Assembly (NCBI GenBank): GCA_965661105.1
Contig: CBFICR010000002.1
Location: 51,260 to 115,259 of the forward strand
From: Eutrophocola sp965661105
GTDB taxonomy: Bacteria > Pseudomonadota > Gammaproteobacteria > Pseudomonadales > Pseudohongiellaceae
Reading direction: 5' to 3'
Length of the DNA: 64,000 nucleotides
Below the pieces are notes generated by a model. It saw only the letters and a program-made list of their open reading frames with translations. It ran no database searches and was not told the DNA's origin. This document shows, piece after piece, positions 16,369 through 25,711 of this stretch. Both the position numbers and the translations under genes were made by a program. Each line of letters begins with the position of its first letter. Positions within the stretch are counted from its first letter, which is position 1.

Positions 16369-19242
16369 TTAGTTGCTAGCTACAATCCTGTTCTCTTCAT
16401 CATCCAGGCCCAGCGCAGCACGCACCAGTTTTTGTTGTTGCTGTACATGCAAAGACATATAGCCTGTTGCTGGCGACGCTGAAGCTTCCCGGCCTGCGTA
16501 TTCCAACTGAAAATTGGCACGTTTGCGGCGGATTACATTTTTTATATGATGCAGGATCTGATACCAGGCACCCTGGTTTTGTGGCTCTTCCTGACACCAC
16601 ACCACCTCCTTGTAACGTTTATAGGGTTTCAGGATTTCCTGCAGGGTGTCTTCCGGGAAGGGGTACAGCTGCTCCAGCCTGATGATAGCGACATCGCGGA
16701 TTTCCTGCTCCCTGCGCTTGGCGCGCAAATCGTAATAGACCTTGCCACTGCACAGGACAACACGGTTCACCAGTTTAGGATCGATATCAGCGTCAGTTTC
16801 CGGCAAAACAGTGTGGAAAGCACCATCAGCCAGTTCATCCATTGAGGAAATCGCTTCAGGGTGGCGTAACAAACTTTTTGGTGTCATCACTATCAAAGGC
16901 TTTCGCAGTGGTCTAATCATCTGCCGCCTGATCATGTGAAACACCTGTGCTGGTGTGGTGGGTATGCAAACCTGAATATTTTGTTCTGCACACAACTGTA
17001 AAAACCTTTCCAGCCTGGCCGAAGAATGTTCTGGACCCTGCCCCTCGTAGCCATGTGGCAGTAACAGGGTAAGACCACAAAGACGATCCCACTTGTTCTC
17101 ACAACTGGTCAGAAACTGGTCGATCACTACCTGGGCACCGTTTGCAAAATCTCCAAACTGGGCTTCCCAGATTACCAGGGCATCAGGTCTGGTGCTGGCA
17201 TAACCAAACTCAAAGGCCAGCACAGCTTCCTCAGACAAAATAGAATCAAAAATCACGAATTTTCGTTGTGAATCGGAAATATGGCTTAACGGTACATAGT
17301 TTTTACCGGTATCCTGTTCATGCAATACCGCATGACGATGGGAAAAGGTTCCCCTGCCCACATCCTGACCGGTAATTCGAACCTTGTAATTGTTGTCCAC
17401 CAGACTGGCGTAAGCCAGACACTCTGCAAAGCCCCAGTCTATTGGCTGTTCTCCACTTGCCATACGGGAACGGTCTTCCATCAATTTTTTTACCTGACGG
17501 TTGAGTTTGAAGCCATCGGGTAATGTGACCAGTCTCTGTGCCAGCTTCTTTAAATGAACGATATGAATATGAGTCTCACATGGCATATCCCAGGAGTGAC
17601 CAAGATAGGGACGCCAATCCACAAACAAAGCGGTATTGGGTACATGAACCAGACTCTGAACAACATGCGTGCCCTCATCCAGCGACGTCCGGTAATTTTT
17701 ATTCATTGCCTCCACTTCTGTTTCCGAAATCAAGCCTGCTTCAATCAGCTTATTCGCATAAAGTGTGCGCGTGGAAGGGTGTTTTTTGATGGCGTGATAC
17801 ATCAGCGGTTGAGTGGTACTGGGTTCGTCAGTTTCGTTATGACCTCGTCGGCGATAACACACCAGATCCACTACCACGTCCTTGCGAAATTTGTTGCGAT
17901 AATCCAGCGCCAGATGCGTTACGAAAAGGACCGCTTCAGGATCATCGCCATTGACGTGAAAGATGGGCGCCTGAACCATTTTTGCAATATCTGTACAGTA
18001 TTCTGTAGAGCGAACATCTTCCTGGCGCGACGTGGTAAAGCCTATCTGATTATTCAGAACAATATGTACCGTGCCACCTGTCCCATAAGCCCGCGTTTGT
18101 GACATCTGGAAGGTTTCCATGACAACACCCTGACCGGCAAAAGCTGCATCACCATGAATTAAAATGGGCAGCACTGAGGTTCCATGGGGATCTTTACGAC
18201 GATCCTGTCGCGCCCTTACCGAGCCTTCAACAACAGGTGAAACAATTTCAAGATGGCTGGGATTAAATGCCATGCTGCAATGGACTTCCCCGGCCGGGGT
18301 CATAATATTGGAGGAAAAACCGGAGTGGTATTTCACATCGCCTGAGCTTTCCAGCACCAGCTTCCCCTCAAACTCTTCGAACAGGTCAAACGGGTTTTTA
18401 CCCATGATATTGACCAGTACATTGAGCCGACCACGATGCGCCATGCCAATTACAATTTCCTTGGTACTATGTTCTCCAGCGCGCTGAATGATGTCATCGA
18501 CGGCATGAATGAGACTCTCGCCTCCTTCCAGGCCAAAGCGTTTCGTGCCTGGATATTTACCATCAAGATGTTTTTCCAGTCCTTCTGCTGCACTCAGGCG
18601 CTCCAGGATATGCAGACGCTTTTCGACGCTGAAATTAGGTTTGCCACGATGGCCTTCAATGCGGCGCTGGATCCATTGCTTCTCTTCAAGATTCACAATG
18701 GCCATATATTCATAACCAATCGAGGAACAGTAAATGTTTTCAAGATCGCTGACTATTTCAGCCAGCGTTGCGGTTTCCTGTTCAATGAATAATGGTTGAG
18801 TCTGGAAGGATATATTCAGGTCGGCTGGCGAAAGGCCATGAAAACCCAGCTCCAGATCGGGGACGTTTTCCCGGTACATGATGCCAAGTGGATCCAGTTT
18901 GGCATGCTGGTGGCCTCGAACCCGGTAGGAACTGATCAGTTGTACGACACTGACCTGCTTTGCTTCATGCAACAGACTGCCTGCTGCTGAACCGTTGAGG
19001 ATTTGTGAACCTGCTGTACCGCGACGCGGCAAGCCCCTGAATTGTTCGACAATATCCTGATGGGAAACATCGTGGGCATTTCCGCCTTCAATAGTTGGCA
19101 ATTCAGAAAAATACTGCTGCCATTCTTCCGGTACCGAGCTGGCATCGTGAAGCCAGCTTTCGTATAGGCCTTCCACGTAATCAAGATTGCCACCGGAAAT
19201 ATGCCCTGACTTGAGCATCAGATCGCGTAAATTATCCAGCAT
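16369..19242 (-). CDS. sucA: 2-oxoglutarate dehydrogenase E1 component
   Basis: Thiamine-diphosphate-dependent decarboxylase that succinylates the lipoyl group of SucB. The 957-aa protein matches the usual 930-960 aa. Visible are the N-terminal E2-binding helix (YVEGLYESWLHDASSVPEEW), VRGHQHAKLDPLG, the ThDP region (IGMAHRGRLNVLVNIMGK, HVNGDDPEAVLFV), FSHRHAVLHEQDTG and WEAQFGDFANGAQVVIDQFL. It lies 128 bases after sdhB and 64 before sucB in the operon; the sdhB-sucA gap shows no terminator. Confidence 0.97.
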   Translation of the reverse strand: MLDNLRDLMLKSGHISGGNLDYVEGLYESWLHDASSVPEEWQQYFSELPTIEGGNAHDVSHQDIVEQFRGLPRRGTAGSQILNGSAAGSLLHEAKQVSVVQLISSYRVRGHQHAKLDPLGIMYRENVPDLELGFHGLSPADLNISFQTQPLFIEQETATLAEIVSDLENIYCSSIGYEYMAIVNLEEKQWIQRRIEGHRGKPNFSVEKRLHILERLSAAEGLEKHLDGKYPGTKRFGLEGGESLIHAVDDIIQRAGEHSTKEIVIGMAHRGRLNVLVNIMGKNPFDLFEEFEGKLVLESSGDVKYHSGFSSNIMTPAGEVHCSMAFNPSHLEIVSPVVEGSVRARQDRRKDPHGTSVLPILIHGDAAFAGQGVVMETFQMSQTRAYGTGGTVHIVLNNQIGFTTSRQEDVRSTEYCTDIAKMVQAPIFHVNGDDPEAVLFVTHLALDYRNKFRKDVVVDLVCYRRRGHNETDEPSTTQPLMYHAIKKHPSTRTLYANKLIEAGLISETEVEAMNKNYRTSLDEGTHVVQSLVHVPNTALFVDWRPYLGHSWDMPCETHIHIVHLKKLAQRLVTLPDGFKLNRQVKKLMEDRSRMASGEQPIDWGFAECLAYASLVDNNYKVRITGQDVGRGTFSHRHAVLHEQDTGKNYVPLSHISDSQRKFVIFDSILSEEAVLAFEFGYASTRPDALVIWEAQFGDFANGAQVVIDQFLTSCENKWDRLCGLTLLLPHGYEGQGPEHSSARLERFLQLCAEQNIQVCIPTTPAQVFHMIRRQMIRPLRKPLIVMTPKSLLRHPEAISSMDELADGAFHTVLPETDADIDPKLVNRVVLCSGKVYYDLRAKRREQEIRDVAIIRLEQLYPFPEDTLQEILKPYKRYKEVVWCQEEPQNQGAWYQILHHIKNVIRRKRANFQLEYAGREASASPATGYMSLHVQQQQKLVRAALGLDDEENRIVASN

Positions 19243-19371
19243 GATAGTTACAGTCGTCCCCTGTCTTTACTTCAGAAATTTTGCACTATACTTAACGGCA
19301 GCTTCACTGCAATTCGTTAGTCGGAGTTCTCTTTTGTTTTGTTTTGTTCCAGGCTACTTGCCAGGCGTTTA

Positions 19372-20076
19372 TCAGGCGCCCCTTTCCATCAACATCTCTC
19401 GAATATGACCAATCGCTTTTGTCGGATTCAGTCCCTTGGGACAAACGGCAACACAATTCATAATGCCGCGACAACGGAACACACTGAATGGATCTTCCAG
19501 GTTTGCCAGACGGTCATCGGTATGGGTATCACGGCTATCAGCGAGAAATCGATAGGCCTGCAACAGACCCGCCGGACCAACAAATTTTTCCGGGTTCCAC
19601 CAGAATGACGGACAATTGGTTGAACAACAGGCGCACAGAATACATTCGTAGAGGCCATCCAGCTTGGCACGATCCTCGGGTGATTGCAGGCGCTCGATTG
19701 CAGGGACAGGATCGTCATTCTGCAGGTAAGGCTCAATGCGTTCGTACTGCTTGTAGAAAATAGACATATCGACGACCAGATCGCGAATCACTGGCAGGCC
19801 AGGTAATGGTCGCAATACCAGCTTGTCATTTTTGACGACATCAGAAAGCGGAGTAATACAGGCAAGCCCGTTAACACCATTGATGTTCATGCCATCAGAG
19901 CCACATACTCCTTCACGACAGGAACGTCGGTAGGTCACACTGTCATCCTGCTCTTTAACCAGAGCCAGAACATCAAGCACCATAAGGTCCTTGCCACCAG
20001 GTATTTCGACCTGATAATCCTGCATTGAGGGTTTCAGATCGGTTTCGGGGTTATAGCGATATACACTGACTAACAC
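19372..20076 (-). CDS. sdhB: succinate dehydrogenase iron-sulfur subunit
   Basis: Carries electrons from the SdhA flavin to quinone. The 234-aa protein shows the 2Fe-2S ligands (CREGVCGSDGMNINGVNGLAC), then the CILCACCSTNCPSFWWN and CRGIMNCVAVCPKGLNPTKA segments that bind the 4Fe-4S and 3Fe-4S clusters. Second to last of sdhCDAB, 32 bases after sdhA. Confidence 0.97.
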   Translation of the reverse strand: MLVSVYRYNPETDLKPSMQDYQVEIPGGKDLMVLDVLALVKEQDDSVTYRRSCREGVCGSDGMNINGVNGLACITPLSDVVKNDKLVLRPLPGLPVIRDLVVDMSIFYKQYERIEPYLQNDDPVPAIERLQSPEDRAKLDGLYECILCACCSTNCPSFWWNPEKFVGPAGLLQAYRFLADSRDTHTDDRLANLEDPFSVFRCRGIMNCVAVCPKGLNPTKAIGHIREMLMERGA

Positions 20077-20108
20077 GTTATTGCTCTCTTTGAATTTTCA
20101 ACTTTCAG

Positions 20109-21881
20109 TTAATAGGTTCGAATCATCGGCTCAAACGTTGGCACGGTCTTGGGTGCAAAATTCACCTTGCGCTTACCCAGGGTTTTAGTCTCTGGGTAAT
20201 ACATGGAGTGACAAAGCCAGTTCTCATCATCACGCTCGGTAAAATCGTCACGGGCATGAGCGCCGCGGCTTTCTTCCCTGCCCTCGGCTGCAATTGCAGT
20301 CGCTTCCGCCACCTCAAACAGGTTCTGTAATTCCAGCGCTTCAATACGTGCGGTATTGAAGGCATTACTCTTGTCCTGCAAATGCGGGTTTTCGATTCGC
20401 TCGCGCATGGCTTGCAACTTCTTGATGCCTTCACGCATAAAATCGCCCTTGCGGAATACACCAAAATGATTCTGCATAATCACCTGCAATTCCTTACGCA
20501 GGTCTGCGACCTTCTCTCCCGAGCTGGACTGATTCAGCTTGTCCAGGCGCGACAGGCCAAGTTCAAGATCACTATCACTGGCTTCCTGCTGCTCAACTCC
20601 GCTACTCAGCATTTTTTCGATATAGATGCCGGATGCGCGGCCAAATACAACAAGGTCAAGCAATGAATTGCCGCCCAGACGGTTAGCGCCATGGACTGAA
20701 ACACAGGCGGCTTCACCACAGGCATAAAGGCCTCCGATTACGCTGTCGGTACCATCGGCATTTTGACCCAGTGCCTGACCATGAATATTCGTGGGTATGC
20801 CGCCCATCATGTAATGACAGGTTGGTACTACCGGGATTGGTTCCTTGACCGGGTCAACATGGGCAAAGGTTCGGGATAACTCGAGAATTCCCGGGAGTTT
20901 GTCATTGAGCACTTTTTCACCCAGATGGTCGAGTTTTAACAATACGTGGTCAGCATCCGGGCCGACACCGCGCCCTTCCAGAATTTCCAGTACCATGGAG
21001 CGGGCCACCACATCGCGGCCAGCCAGGTCTTTTGCATTTGGCGCATAGCGTTCCATAAAACGTTCGCCGTCTTTATTTACCAGATAACCGCCTTCTCCAC
21101 GGCTGCCTTCGGTAATCAGCGTGCCCGCACCGTAAATACCGGTGGGATGAAACTGCCACATTTCCATGTCCTGCTGTGGCACTCCGGCGCGCATGGCCAT
21201 GCCGATTCCGTCACCCGTGTTGATCAGGGCGTTGGTGGTAGAGGCATAAATACGTCCGGCACCGCCAGTGGCAAGCACAGTTGCCTTGGATTTGATAAAC
21301 ACCACTTCACCATCTTCAATACAGATGGCAATCAGACCCACCACATGACCCTGCTGATTTTTTACCAGGTCAACGGCATACCACTCGTTAAAGAAAACTG
21401 TATTGTTCTTCAGGTTGGCCTGATACAGGGTGTGCAGCAGTGCATGACCGGTTCGGTCTGCTGCAGCGCAGGTACGAGCCGCCTGGCCACCCTTTCCATA
21501 TTCACGTGACTGGCCACCAAAAGGACGCTGATAGATACGCCCATCTTCATTACGGGAAAATGGCAAGCCCATATGCTCGAGTTCAAAAACAGCCTGCGGG
21601 CCTTCCGAGCACATATATTCAATAGCATCCTGGTCACCGATGTAATCAGAGCCCTTGACGGTGTCGTACATATGCCAGCGCCAATCGTCATCAGGTTCAG
21701 TACTGGCTATGGCACAGGTGATGCCGCCCTGGGCTGATACGGTATGGGAGCGAGTTGGAAAAACCTTGGAGATCACAGCAGTCTTGTAACCTGACTGGGA
21801 AAGCTCCAGTGCTGCACGCAAACCTGATCCGCCGCCACCGACAATCACGCCATCAAATGTCATGGTTCTGATATTAGCCAC
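20109..21881 (-). CDS. sdhA: succinate dehydrogenase flavoprotein subunit
   Basis: Oxidises succinate to fumarate at a covalently bound FAD. The 590-aa protein has the FAD motif VIVGGGGSGLRAALELSQSG and SHTVSAQGG, whose His46 is the flavinylation site, and HPTGIYGAGTLITEGSRGEG with active-site residues. The C-terminal region ends with PKTVPTFEPMIRTY, typical of the family. Membrane-associated through SdhCD; 30 bases after sdhD. Confidence 0.97.
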   Translation of the reverse strand: MANIRTMTFDGVIVGGGGSGLRAALELSQSGYKTAVISKVFPTRSHTVSAQGGITCAIASTEPDDDWRWHMYDTVKGSDYIGDQDAIEYMCSEGPQAVFELEHMGLPFSRNEDGRIYQRPFGGQSREYGKGGQAARTCAAADRTGHALLHTLYQANLKNNTVFFNEWYAVDLVKNQQGHVVGLIAICIEDGEVVFIKSKATVLATGGAGRIYASTTNALINTGDGIGMAMRAGVPQQDMEMWQFHPTGIYGAGTLITEGSRGEGGYLVNKDGERFMERYAPNAKDLAGRDVVARSMVLEILEGRGVGPDADHVLLKLDHLGEKVLNDKLPGILELSRTFAHVDPVKEPIPVVPTCHYMMGGIPTNIHGQALGQNADGTDSVIGGLYACGEAACVSVHGANRLGGNSLLDLVVFGRASGIYIEKMLSSGVEQQEASDSDLELGLSRLDKLNQSSSGEKVADLRKELQVIMQNHFGVFRKGDFMREGIKKLQAMRERIENPHLQDKSNAFNTARIEALELQNLFEVAEATAIAAEGREESRGAHARDDFTERDDENWLCHSMYYPETKTLGKRKVNFAPKTVPTFEPMIRTY

Positions 21882-21911
21882 GTTTCATTAACTCCCTTGC
21901 TGAACCCATTA

Positions 21912-22298
21912 CTACACGCTCCATAAGATGATTACACCCCAGATGAAATAAACCGCCAGTACCGCTAAACAGCCAATCAGGAATACCAGGCGCACGATGG
22001 TGGCTTTGCTGCCCATCATTCTTGTCGTCAGGTAATCTGTCGCTACAGTCCACATGCCAATCCAGGCATGGGCACAAAGCGCCATCAAGGTAAGCAGACT
22101 GAAGATACGCATGGTGGTCCCTGCAAACAGGTCACGCCAAAGAGCGTAAGTCATTTCCGGAGTGCTCAGGATAATCGCGCTGTGACACACGACATATAAA
22201 AGAAGGATCACAGCACTGACGCGCTGGATCAGCCAATCAGAAAGACCACTGCGGCCGAAATTGGTGACACTGGAAACCTGCATATTCTTTACGCCCAT
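21912..22298 (-). CDS. sdhD: succinate dehydrogenase membrane anchor SdhD
   Basis: A 128-aa protein with three hydrophobic helices; the HAWIGMWTVATDYL segment includes a conserved His expected to ligate heme b (LCAHAWIG). Collinear with E. coli SdhD. The start is uncertain: ATG at 22298 has GGGGG 7 bases upstream, and ATG at 22283 (MQVSSVTNFG) is also possible; the longest frame starts at a GTG at 22304. Whichever is used, it overlaps or touches the sdhC stop (22289), so the genes are coupled. Confidence 0.92.
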   Translation of the reverse strand: MGVKNMQVSSVTNFGRSGLSDWLIQRVSAVILLLYVVCHSAIILSTPEMTYALWRDLFAGTTMRIFSLLTLMALCAHAWIGMWTVATDYLTTRMMGSKATIVRLVFLIGCLAVLAVYFIWGVIILWSV

Positions 22299-22678
22299 AG
22301 CCACACCCCCAATACCAGAATAATAATCAGGCTGACAATAATCACGATGGTAGCGCCACGAGGTGCACCTGCTTTGGTTTCACCGATACCCGCATCCATT
22401 AACAGATGCTTTACACCGGCAATGAGGTGGTAAGCCAGGGCAGACAATACGCCCCAGACAACAAATGTTGCCACGGGAGACGTTAATACTTCCTGAAGCC
22501 GGCGAAAGCCCGCCTCGCCTGAAAGGGATAACTCCAGCATCCAGAGCAGAATGCCAATGCCTACAAACAGGATGACACCTGAAATGCGGTGAGTAATAGA
22601 GGTAATTGCCGCCAGGGGCAACTTGATGGTACTTAAATCGAGATTTACGGGCCGTTCGTTTTTCGTTGTTGGTTTCAC
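22289..22678 (-). CDS. sdhC: succinate dehydrogenase cytochrome b556 subunit SdhC
   Basis: A 129-aa protein with three membrane helices; RPVNLDLSTIKLPLAAITSI, SITHRISG and LAYHLIAGVKHLLMD match E. coli SdhC, including the heme-ligating His (HRISG or YHLIAG region). I choose a GTG start at 22678 (giving MKPTTKNERPVNLDL, like E. coli) because AAAGAG lies 6 bases upstream; the frame extends to a TTG at 22714 without a site. First gene of sdhCDAB-sucAB-lpd-sucCD. Confidence 0.93.
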   Translation of the reverse strand: MKPTTKNERPVNLDLSTIKLPLAAITSITHRISGVILFVGIGILLWMLELSLSGEAGFRRLQEVLTSPVATFVVWGVLSALAYHLIAGVKHLLMDAGIGETKAGAPRGATIVIIVSLIIILVLGVWLWA

Positions 22679-22792
22679 TGCATTCTCTTTAAAGTATCTG
22701 GAAAATTTACTCAAAAATCATAATCTATCAGTAGAATCAATTGTGATAGCTATTAATAATCAGTTCTAAAGATCATCGCACAAACGGGCGCT

Positions 22793-22822
22793 ATTATGCC
22801 CTACTTCCACTGCCAGTTTGAA
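22793..22822 (-). promoter_or_regulatory. candidate sdhC promoter
   Basis: On the minus strand TTCAAA (22817-22822), 18 bases, then CATAAT (22793-22798). It lies about 115 bases before the chosen sdhC start. The -35 is 4 of 6 to consensus. Confidence 0.35.
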
Positions 22823-22987
22823 CCTTTTTTCCGCCTTTTCGCTAAATAATTCGATGTCAGGCCCAATTCAACTTTGTTATGTATGTTGGTAACTTACGCA
22901 ATTAGGGAGGTTTCGGTTCAGACCAAATACTGGTGATTTCTTCAAATTAAAAGATCAGAAAATTGTCATTAAAAAAAAGCACTGTGA

Positions 22988-23016
22988 TTGACAATTTCCA
23001 TAGCAGAAGCTAGTGT
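22988..23016 (+). promoter_or_regulatory. candidate gltA promoter
   Basis: A perfect TTGACA at 22988-22993, 17 bases, then TAGTGT at 23011-23016, a poor -10. The position, about 90 bases before gltA, is reasonable. Confidence 0.35.
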
Positions 23017-23107
23017 TGCCCCTCCGTAACTACGTGCAGAATTTTAGAATTTCTCGTAAAGTTATCCCTGCCGTTAGTCTTCGAATTATTTTCTGTGAGG
23101 AGTTCCT

Positions 23108-24388
23108 ATGGCTGAGAAAAAAGCTCAGTTGTCAGTGGATGGCATTGACGAAACTATTGAATTACCAATTTACGAAGGCACTGCCGGCCCTGATGTTATT
23201 GACGTGCGCAGCCTGGTCTCCAAAGGCGTTTTCACTTATGACCCGGGCTTTATGTCCACGGCCTCCTGTGAGTCAAAGATTACCTACATAGATGGTGGCA
23301 AAGGTATTTTGCTTTATCGCGGCTATCCCATTGAGCAGCTGGCGGAAAAATCTGACTTCATGGAATGCTGCTATTTGCTCCTCAACGGCGAACTTCCTAC
23401 CGCCGAACAAAAAGAAGCCTTTATAGACGACATCAAGCATCACACCATGGTGCATGAACAGATACGCAATCTGTTTATAAGCTTCCCCCGTCATGCCCAT
23501 CCCATGTCCGTCATGATTGGTGCTGTAGGCGCTTTATCAGCGTTTTACCATAATGACCTGGTCATAGATGATGCCGAACATCGTCAGGCTGCTGCAGTCC
23601 GACTGATTGCCAAGATTCCTACGCTGGCTGCCATGTGTTACAAATATTCCATTGGCCAACCTTTCATGTATCCTCGAAATGATCTGAGTTTCTCCGAGAA
23701 TTTTCTCTATATGATGTTTGGCACACCTTGCGAGGAATATGTTCCCAGTCCGGTAATAGCTGACGCCATGGACAAGATTTTTCTGCTTCATGCCGATCAT
23801 GAACAGAATGCCTCTACTTCCACAGTGCGACTGGCCGGTTCCACAGGAGCCAATCCCTACGCCTGCATCTCTTCCGGCATTACTGCTTTATGGGGACCTG
23901 CCCATGGCGGCGCCAACGAAGCCGTTCTGGATATGCTGAATGAAATCGGCGATGTAAAGAATATTCCTGATTACATCAAACGCGTTAAAGACAAGAATGA
24001 TCCGGTCAAGCTAATGGGCTTCGGCCATCGCGTCTATAAGAACTTTGACCCACGTGCCCACGTTTTGCGTGACGCCGCCAAGGGAGTGCTGGAAGAGCTG
24101 GGCCATGAAAATGATCCGTTGCTGAAAATCGCCAAGGAACTTGAGCGCATTGCCCTTGAAGACGATTACTTTATAGAGCGTAATCTATATCCAAACGTTG
24201 ATTTCTATTCCGGCATCATCCTCAAGGCTATCGGCATTCCCACCAACCTTTTCACGGTGATTTTTGCAACCGGCAGAACCCCGGGCTGGGTTGCTCACTG
24301 GCATGAAATGATCAGCAATCCTTTCAAGATCGGACGCCCACGTCAGCTTTATACGGGGGCTACGTTCAGGGATTATCCTGGAAAATAA
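23108..24388 (+). CDS. gltA: citrate synthase
   Basis: Condenses acetyl-CoA and oxaloacetate at the entry of the TCA cycle. The 426-aa protein is the length of the hexameric, NADH-sensitive type of Gram-negative bacteria. It shows the catalytic segments HADHEQNASTSTVRLAGSTG, GPAHGGANEAVLDML, and GFGHRVYKNFDPRA, plus the C-terminal FTVIFATGRTPGWVAHWHEM. GAGGAG is 6 bases before the ATG. Divergent from sdhC. Just after its stop are a heptad array and a hairpin (24393-24447). Confidence 0.97.
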   Translation: MAEKKAQLSVDGIDETIELPIYEGTAGPDVIDVRSLVSKGVFTYDPGFMSTASCESKITYIDGGKGILLYRGYPIEQLAEKSDFMECCYLLLNGELPTAEQKEAFIDDIKHHTMVHEQIRNLFISFPRHAHPMSVMIGAVGALSAFYHNDLVIDDAEHRQAAAVRLIAKIPTLAAMCYKYSIGQPFMYPRNDLSFSENFLYMMFGTPCEEYVPSPVIADAMDKIFLLHADHEQNASTSTVRLAGSTGANPYACISSGITALWGPAHGGANEAVLDMLNEIGDVKNIPDYIKRVKDKNDPVKLMGFGHRVYKNFDPRAHVLRDAAKGVLEELGHENDPLLKIAKELERIALEDDYFIERNLYPNVDFYSGIILKAIGIPTNLFTVIFATGRTPGWVAHWHEMISNPFKIGRPRQLYTGATFRDYPGK

Positions 24389-24392
24389 AACT

Positions 24393-24420
24393 CGCAAGTT
24401 ACAAGTCTCAAGTCGCAAGC
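24393..24420 (+). repeat. CAAGT heptad array, 4 units, after gltA
   Basis: Four 7-bp units in the coding direction: CGCAAGT, TACAAGT, CTCAAGT, CGCAAGC, starting 4 bases after the gltA stop. The last unit forms the left arm of a perfect 10-bp inverted repeat (TCGCAAGCAG 24413-24422, CTGCTTGCGA 24438-24447). Confidence 0.85.
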
Positions 24421-24447
24421 AGTTGCCTGTTCAAAGCCTGCTTGCGA
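24413..24447 (+). other. hairpin in the gltA 3' region
   Basis: Perfect 10-bp stem TCGCAAGCAG/CTGCTTGCGA with a 15-base loop. No T-tract follows, so it is more likely an RNA end-protecting or repeat-derived hairpin than an intrinsic terminator. The rest of 24448-24615 holds no recognisable gene. Confidence 0.6.
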
Positions 24448-24620
24448 ATCCCGGAGCGCTCTTGCTGAAGGTTTGTGTCACTGCCTGAGCTGCTTGCCCA
24501 CTTCTTCCCTGCTCTTTATCCTCGGCTTATCCCCGGCTTACCCACTCTTTGCCTGCAACAAGAATCCTGATGTGGATCTAAACTCACAGCAACGAGCGCC
24601 GAAAAAAACACGGCAATAAA

Positions 24621-24652
24621 AAAAGGCAGACTGCGAACAGTCTGCCTTTTTA
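24621..24652. terminator. bidirectional terminator between gltA and the first csp gene
   Basis: AAAAGGCAGACTG, 4-base loop CGAA, CAGTCTGCCTTTT, with A- and T-runs outside. It can end gltA on the plus strand and the csp gene on the minus strand. Confidence 0.88.
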
Positions 24653-24703
24653 TTTAAATCAAAACCAAACCTGAAGGTTTGGTCTGTTCTGCATCAAAAG
24701 AAG

Positions 24704-24913
24704 TTACAGAGCAACGATTTTTTCAGCCTGGGGGCCTTTCTGACCCTGAGTTACTTCGAACTCAACTTTTTGACCTTCAGCAAGAGTTTTATAACCTTCG
24801 CTTTCGATCGCGCTGAAATGAGCAAATACGTCTGGACCAGACTCCTGCTCGATAAAACCATAACCTTTGGATTCGTTGAACCACTTAACGGTTCCTTGTA
24901 CTTTCTCGCTCAT
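24704..24913 (-). CDS. cold shock protein, CspA family (copy 1)
   Basis: A 69-aa single cold-shock domain, an RNA/ssDNA-binding OB fold. RNP1 is KGYGFIEQ and RNP2 is VFAHFSAI; the start MSEKVQGTVKWFNESKGYGF is typical. The ATG is preceded by ACAGGATATTCATATT, nearly the same as in copy 2. A leader of about 165 bases (from the promoter at 25086-25114), close to the length of the E. coli cspA leader, suggests temperature-dependent translation. E. coli has several such paralogues, so I give no specific symbol. Confidence 0.95.
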   Translation of the reverse strand: MSEKVQGTVKWFNESKGYGFIEQESGPDVFAHFSAIESEGYKTLAEGQKVEFEVTQGQKGPQAEKIVAL

Positions 24914-25085
24914 AATATGAATATCCTGTTAGATACTTTATCAGTTACTTTTTAAAACCGCTTCCAATGAAACGGGCCGAGCAATAAATGAAACAGACTA
25001 TATTTGGTACCTACAGGACGAACAATTTGAAAATTGGTGCGTAACAGAGGGACAAACTTTAGACGTACTTTGTTGCTTGAAGCTG
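24914..25085 (-). promoter_or_regulatory. long 5' leader of csp copy 1
   Basis: Untranslated region with two blocks shared with copy 2: AAGTTTGTCCCT (25048-25059) and TCGTCCTGTA (25012-25021), 36 bases apart start to start. No gene in it. A cold-shock RNA element is inferred from the conservation and the position. Confidence 0.6.
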
Positions 25086-25114
25086 AAGTTAGCGAGAATC
25101 GATGTGCTTGTCAA
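25086..25114 (-). promoter_or_regulatory. promoter of csp copy 1
   Basis: On the minus strand TTGACA (25109-25114), a 17-base spacer, then TAACTT (25086-25091). The -35 is perfect, the -10 is weak. Confidence 0.55.
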
Positions 25115-25220
25115 CGGCTTTAATCAAGCCTGCCAATGGCTTACGTCGACTAAGACAGGCAAATTGTTTTATAACCTTTTATTCCCCACTGCCCATATAT
25201 TTCATAAATCCGGGGCAAAA

Positions 25221-25250
25221 AAAAAGGCAGATTAATTAAAATCTGCCTTT
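25221..25250 (-). terminator. terminator of csp copy 2
   Basis: On the minus strand AAAGGCAGAT, an 8-base loop and ATCTGCCTTT, followed by a T-run. It shares the GGCAGA stem with the terminator of copy 1. Confidence 0.85.
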
Positions 25251-25306
25251 CTTATTATCAATTCAGACCATCAAGATTGATTGCTGATTTGAATGCTCGG
25301 CAAAAT

Positions 25307-25516
25307 TTACAGAGCAACGATCTGTTCAGCCTGAGGACCTTTCTGACCCTGAGTCACCAGAAATTCAACACGCTGACCTTCGGTCAGTGTTTTGAAACCA
25401 GTGCTTTCAATCGCGCTGAAATGGGCGAAAACGTCCGCACCGGATTCCTGCTCGATAAAACCAAAACCTTTAGCTTCGTTGAACCATTTAACGATTCCAT
25501 TTACTTTGTTAGACAT
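25307..25516 (-). CDS. cold shock protein, CspA family (copy 2)
   Basis: A 69-aa cold-shock domain (MSNKVNGIVKWFNEAKGFGF, VFAHFSAI, ending GPQAEQIVAL), closely related to copy 1 and probably a tandem duplicate. The start is at 25516, where ACAGGATATTTATAAT precedes the ATG as in copy 1; the upstream extension of the frame has no support. The leader is long and shares two blocks with copy 1. Confidence 0.95.
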   Translation of the reverse strand: MSNKVNGIVKWFNEAKGFGFIEQESGADVFAHFSAIESTGFKTLTEGQRVEFLVTQGQKGPQAEQIVAL

Positions 25517-25711
25517 ATTATAAATATCCTGTAATAAAAAATTGTATTTACCCTTCCTGAACCCACGCATGCAGAACACGCAACTGTGCCTAAAGGGCTG
25601 TGTAGCATAAAAAAAGAGTGAAAATTTGAAAACTTACAGGACGAGAAATCTAGGACTTGCTACGAAATGGAAGGGACAAACTTGTAACTTACTTATTTTG
25701 CTGTCAAGCAC
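25517..25711 (-). promoter_or_regulatory. long 5' leader of csp copy 2
   Basis: Carries AAGTTTGTCCCT (25672-25683) and TCGTCCTGTA (25635-25644), 37 bases apart, the same blocks and spacing as in copy 1. Positions 25740-25860 hold nothing recognisable. Confidence 0.6.

Larger units (their letters stand above)
22679..23107. other. divergent control region between sdhC and gltA
   Basis: 429 bases without a gene, holding promoters for the sdh-suc operon (minus) and gltA (plus). Candidate elements are listed separately. The presence of a shared divergent region allows coordinate control of TCA entry (GltA) and the lower cycle. Confidence 0.6.

Noticed and set aside
22715..22740. Start of sdhC at the TTG at 22714
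   Set aside because: It has no binding site, and the GTG at 22678 with AAAGAG aligns to E. coli SdhC.
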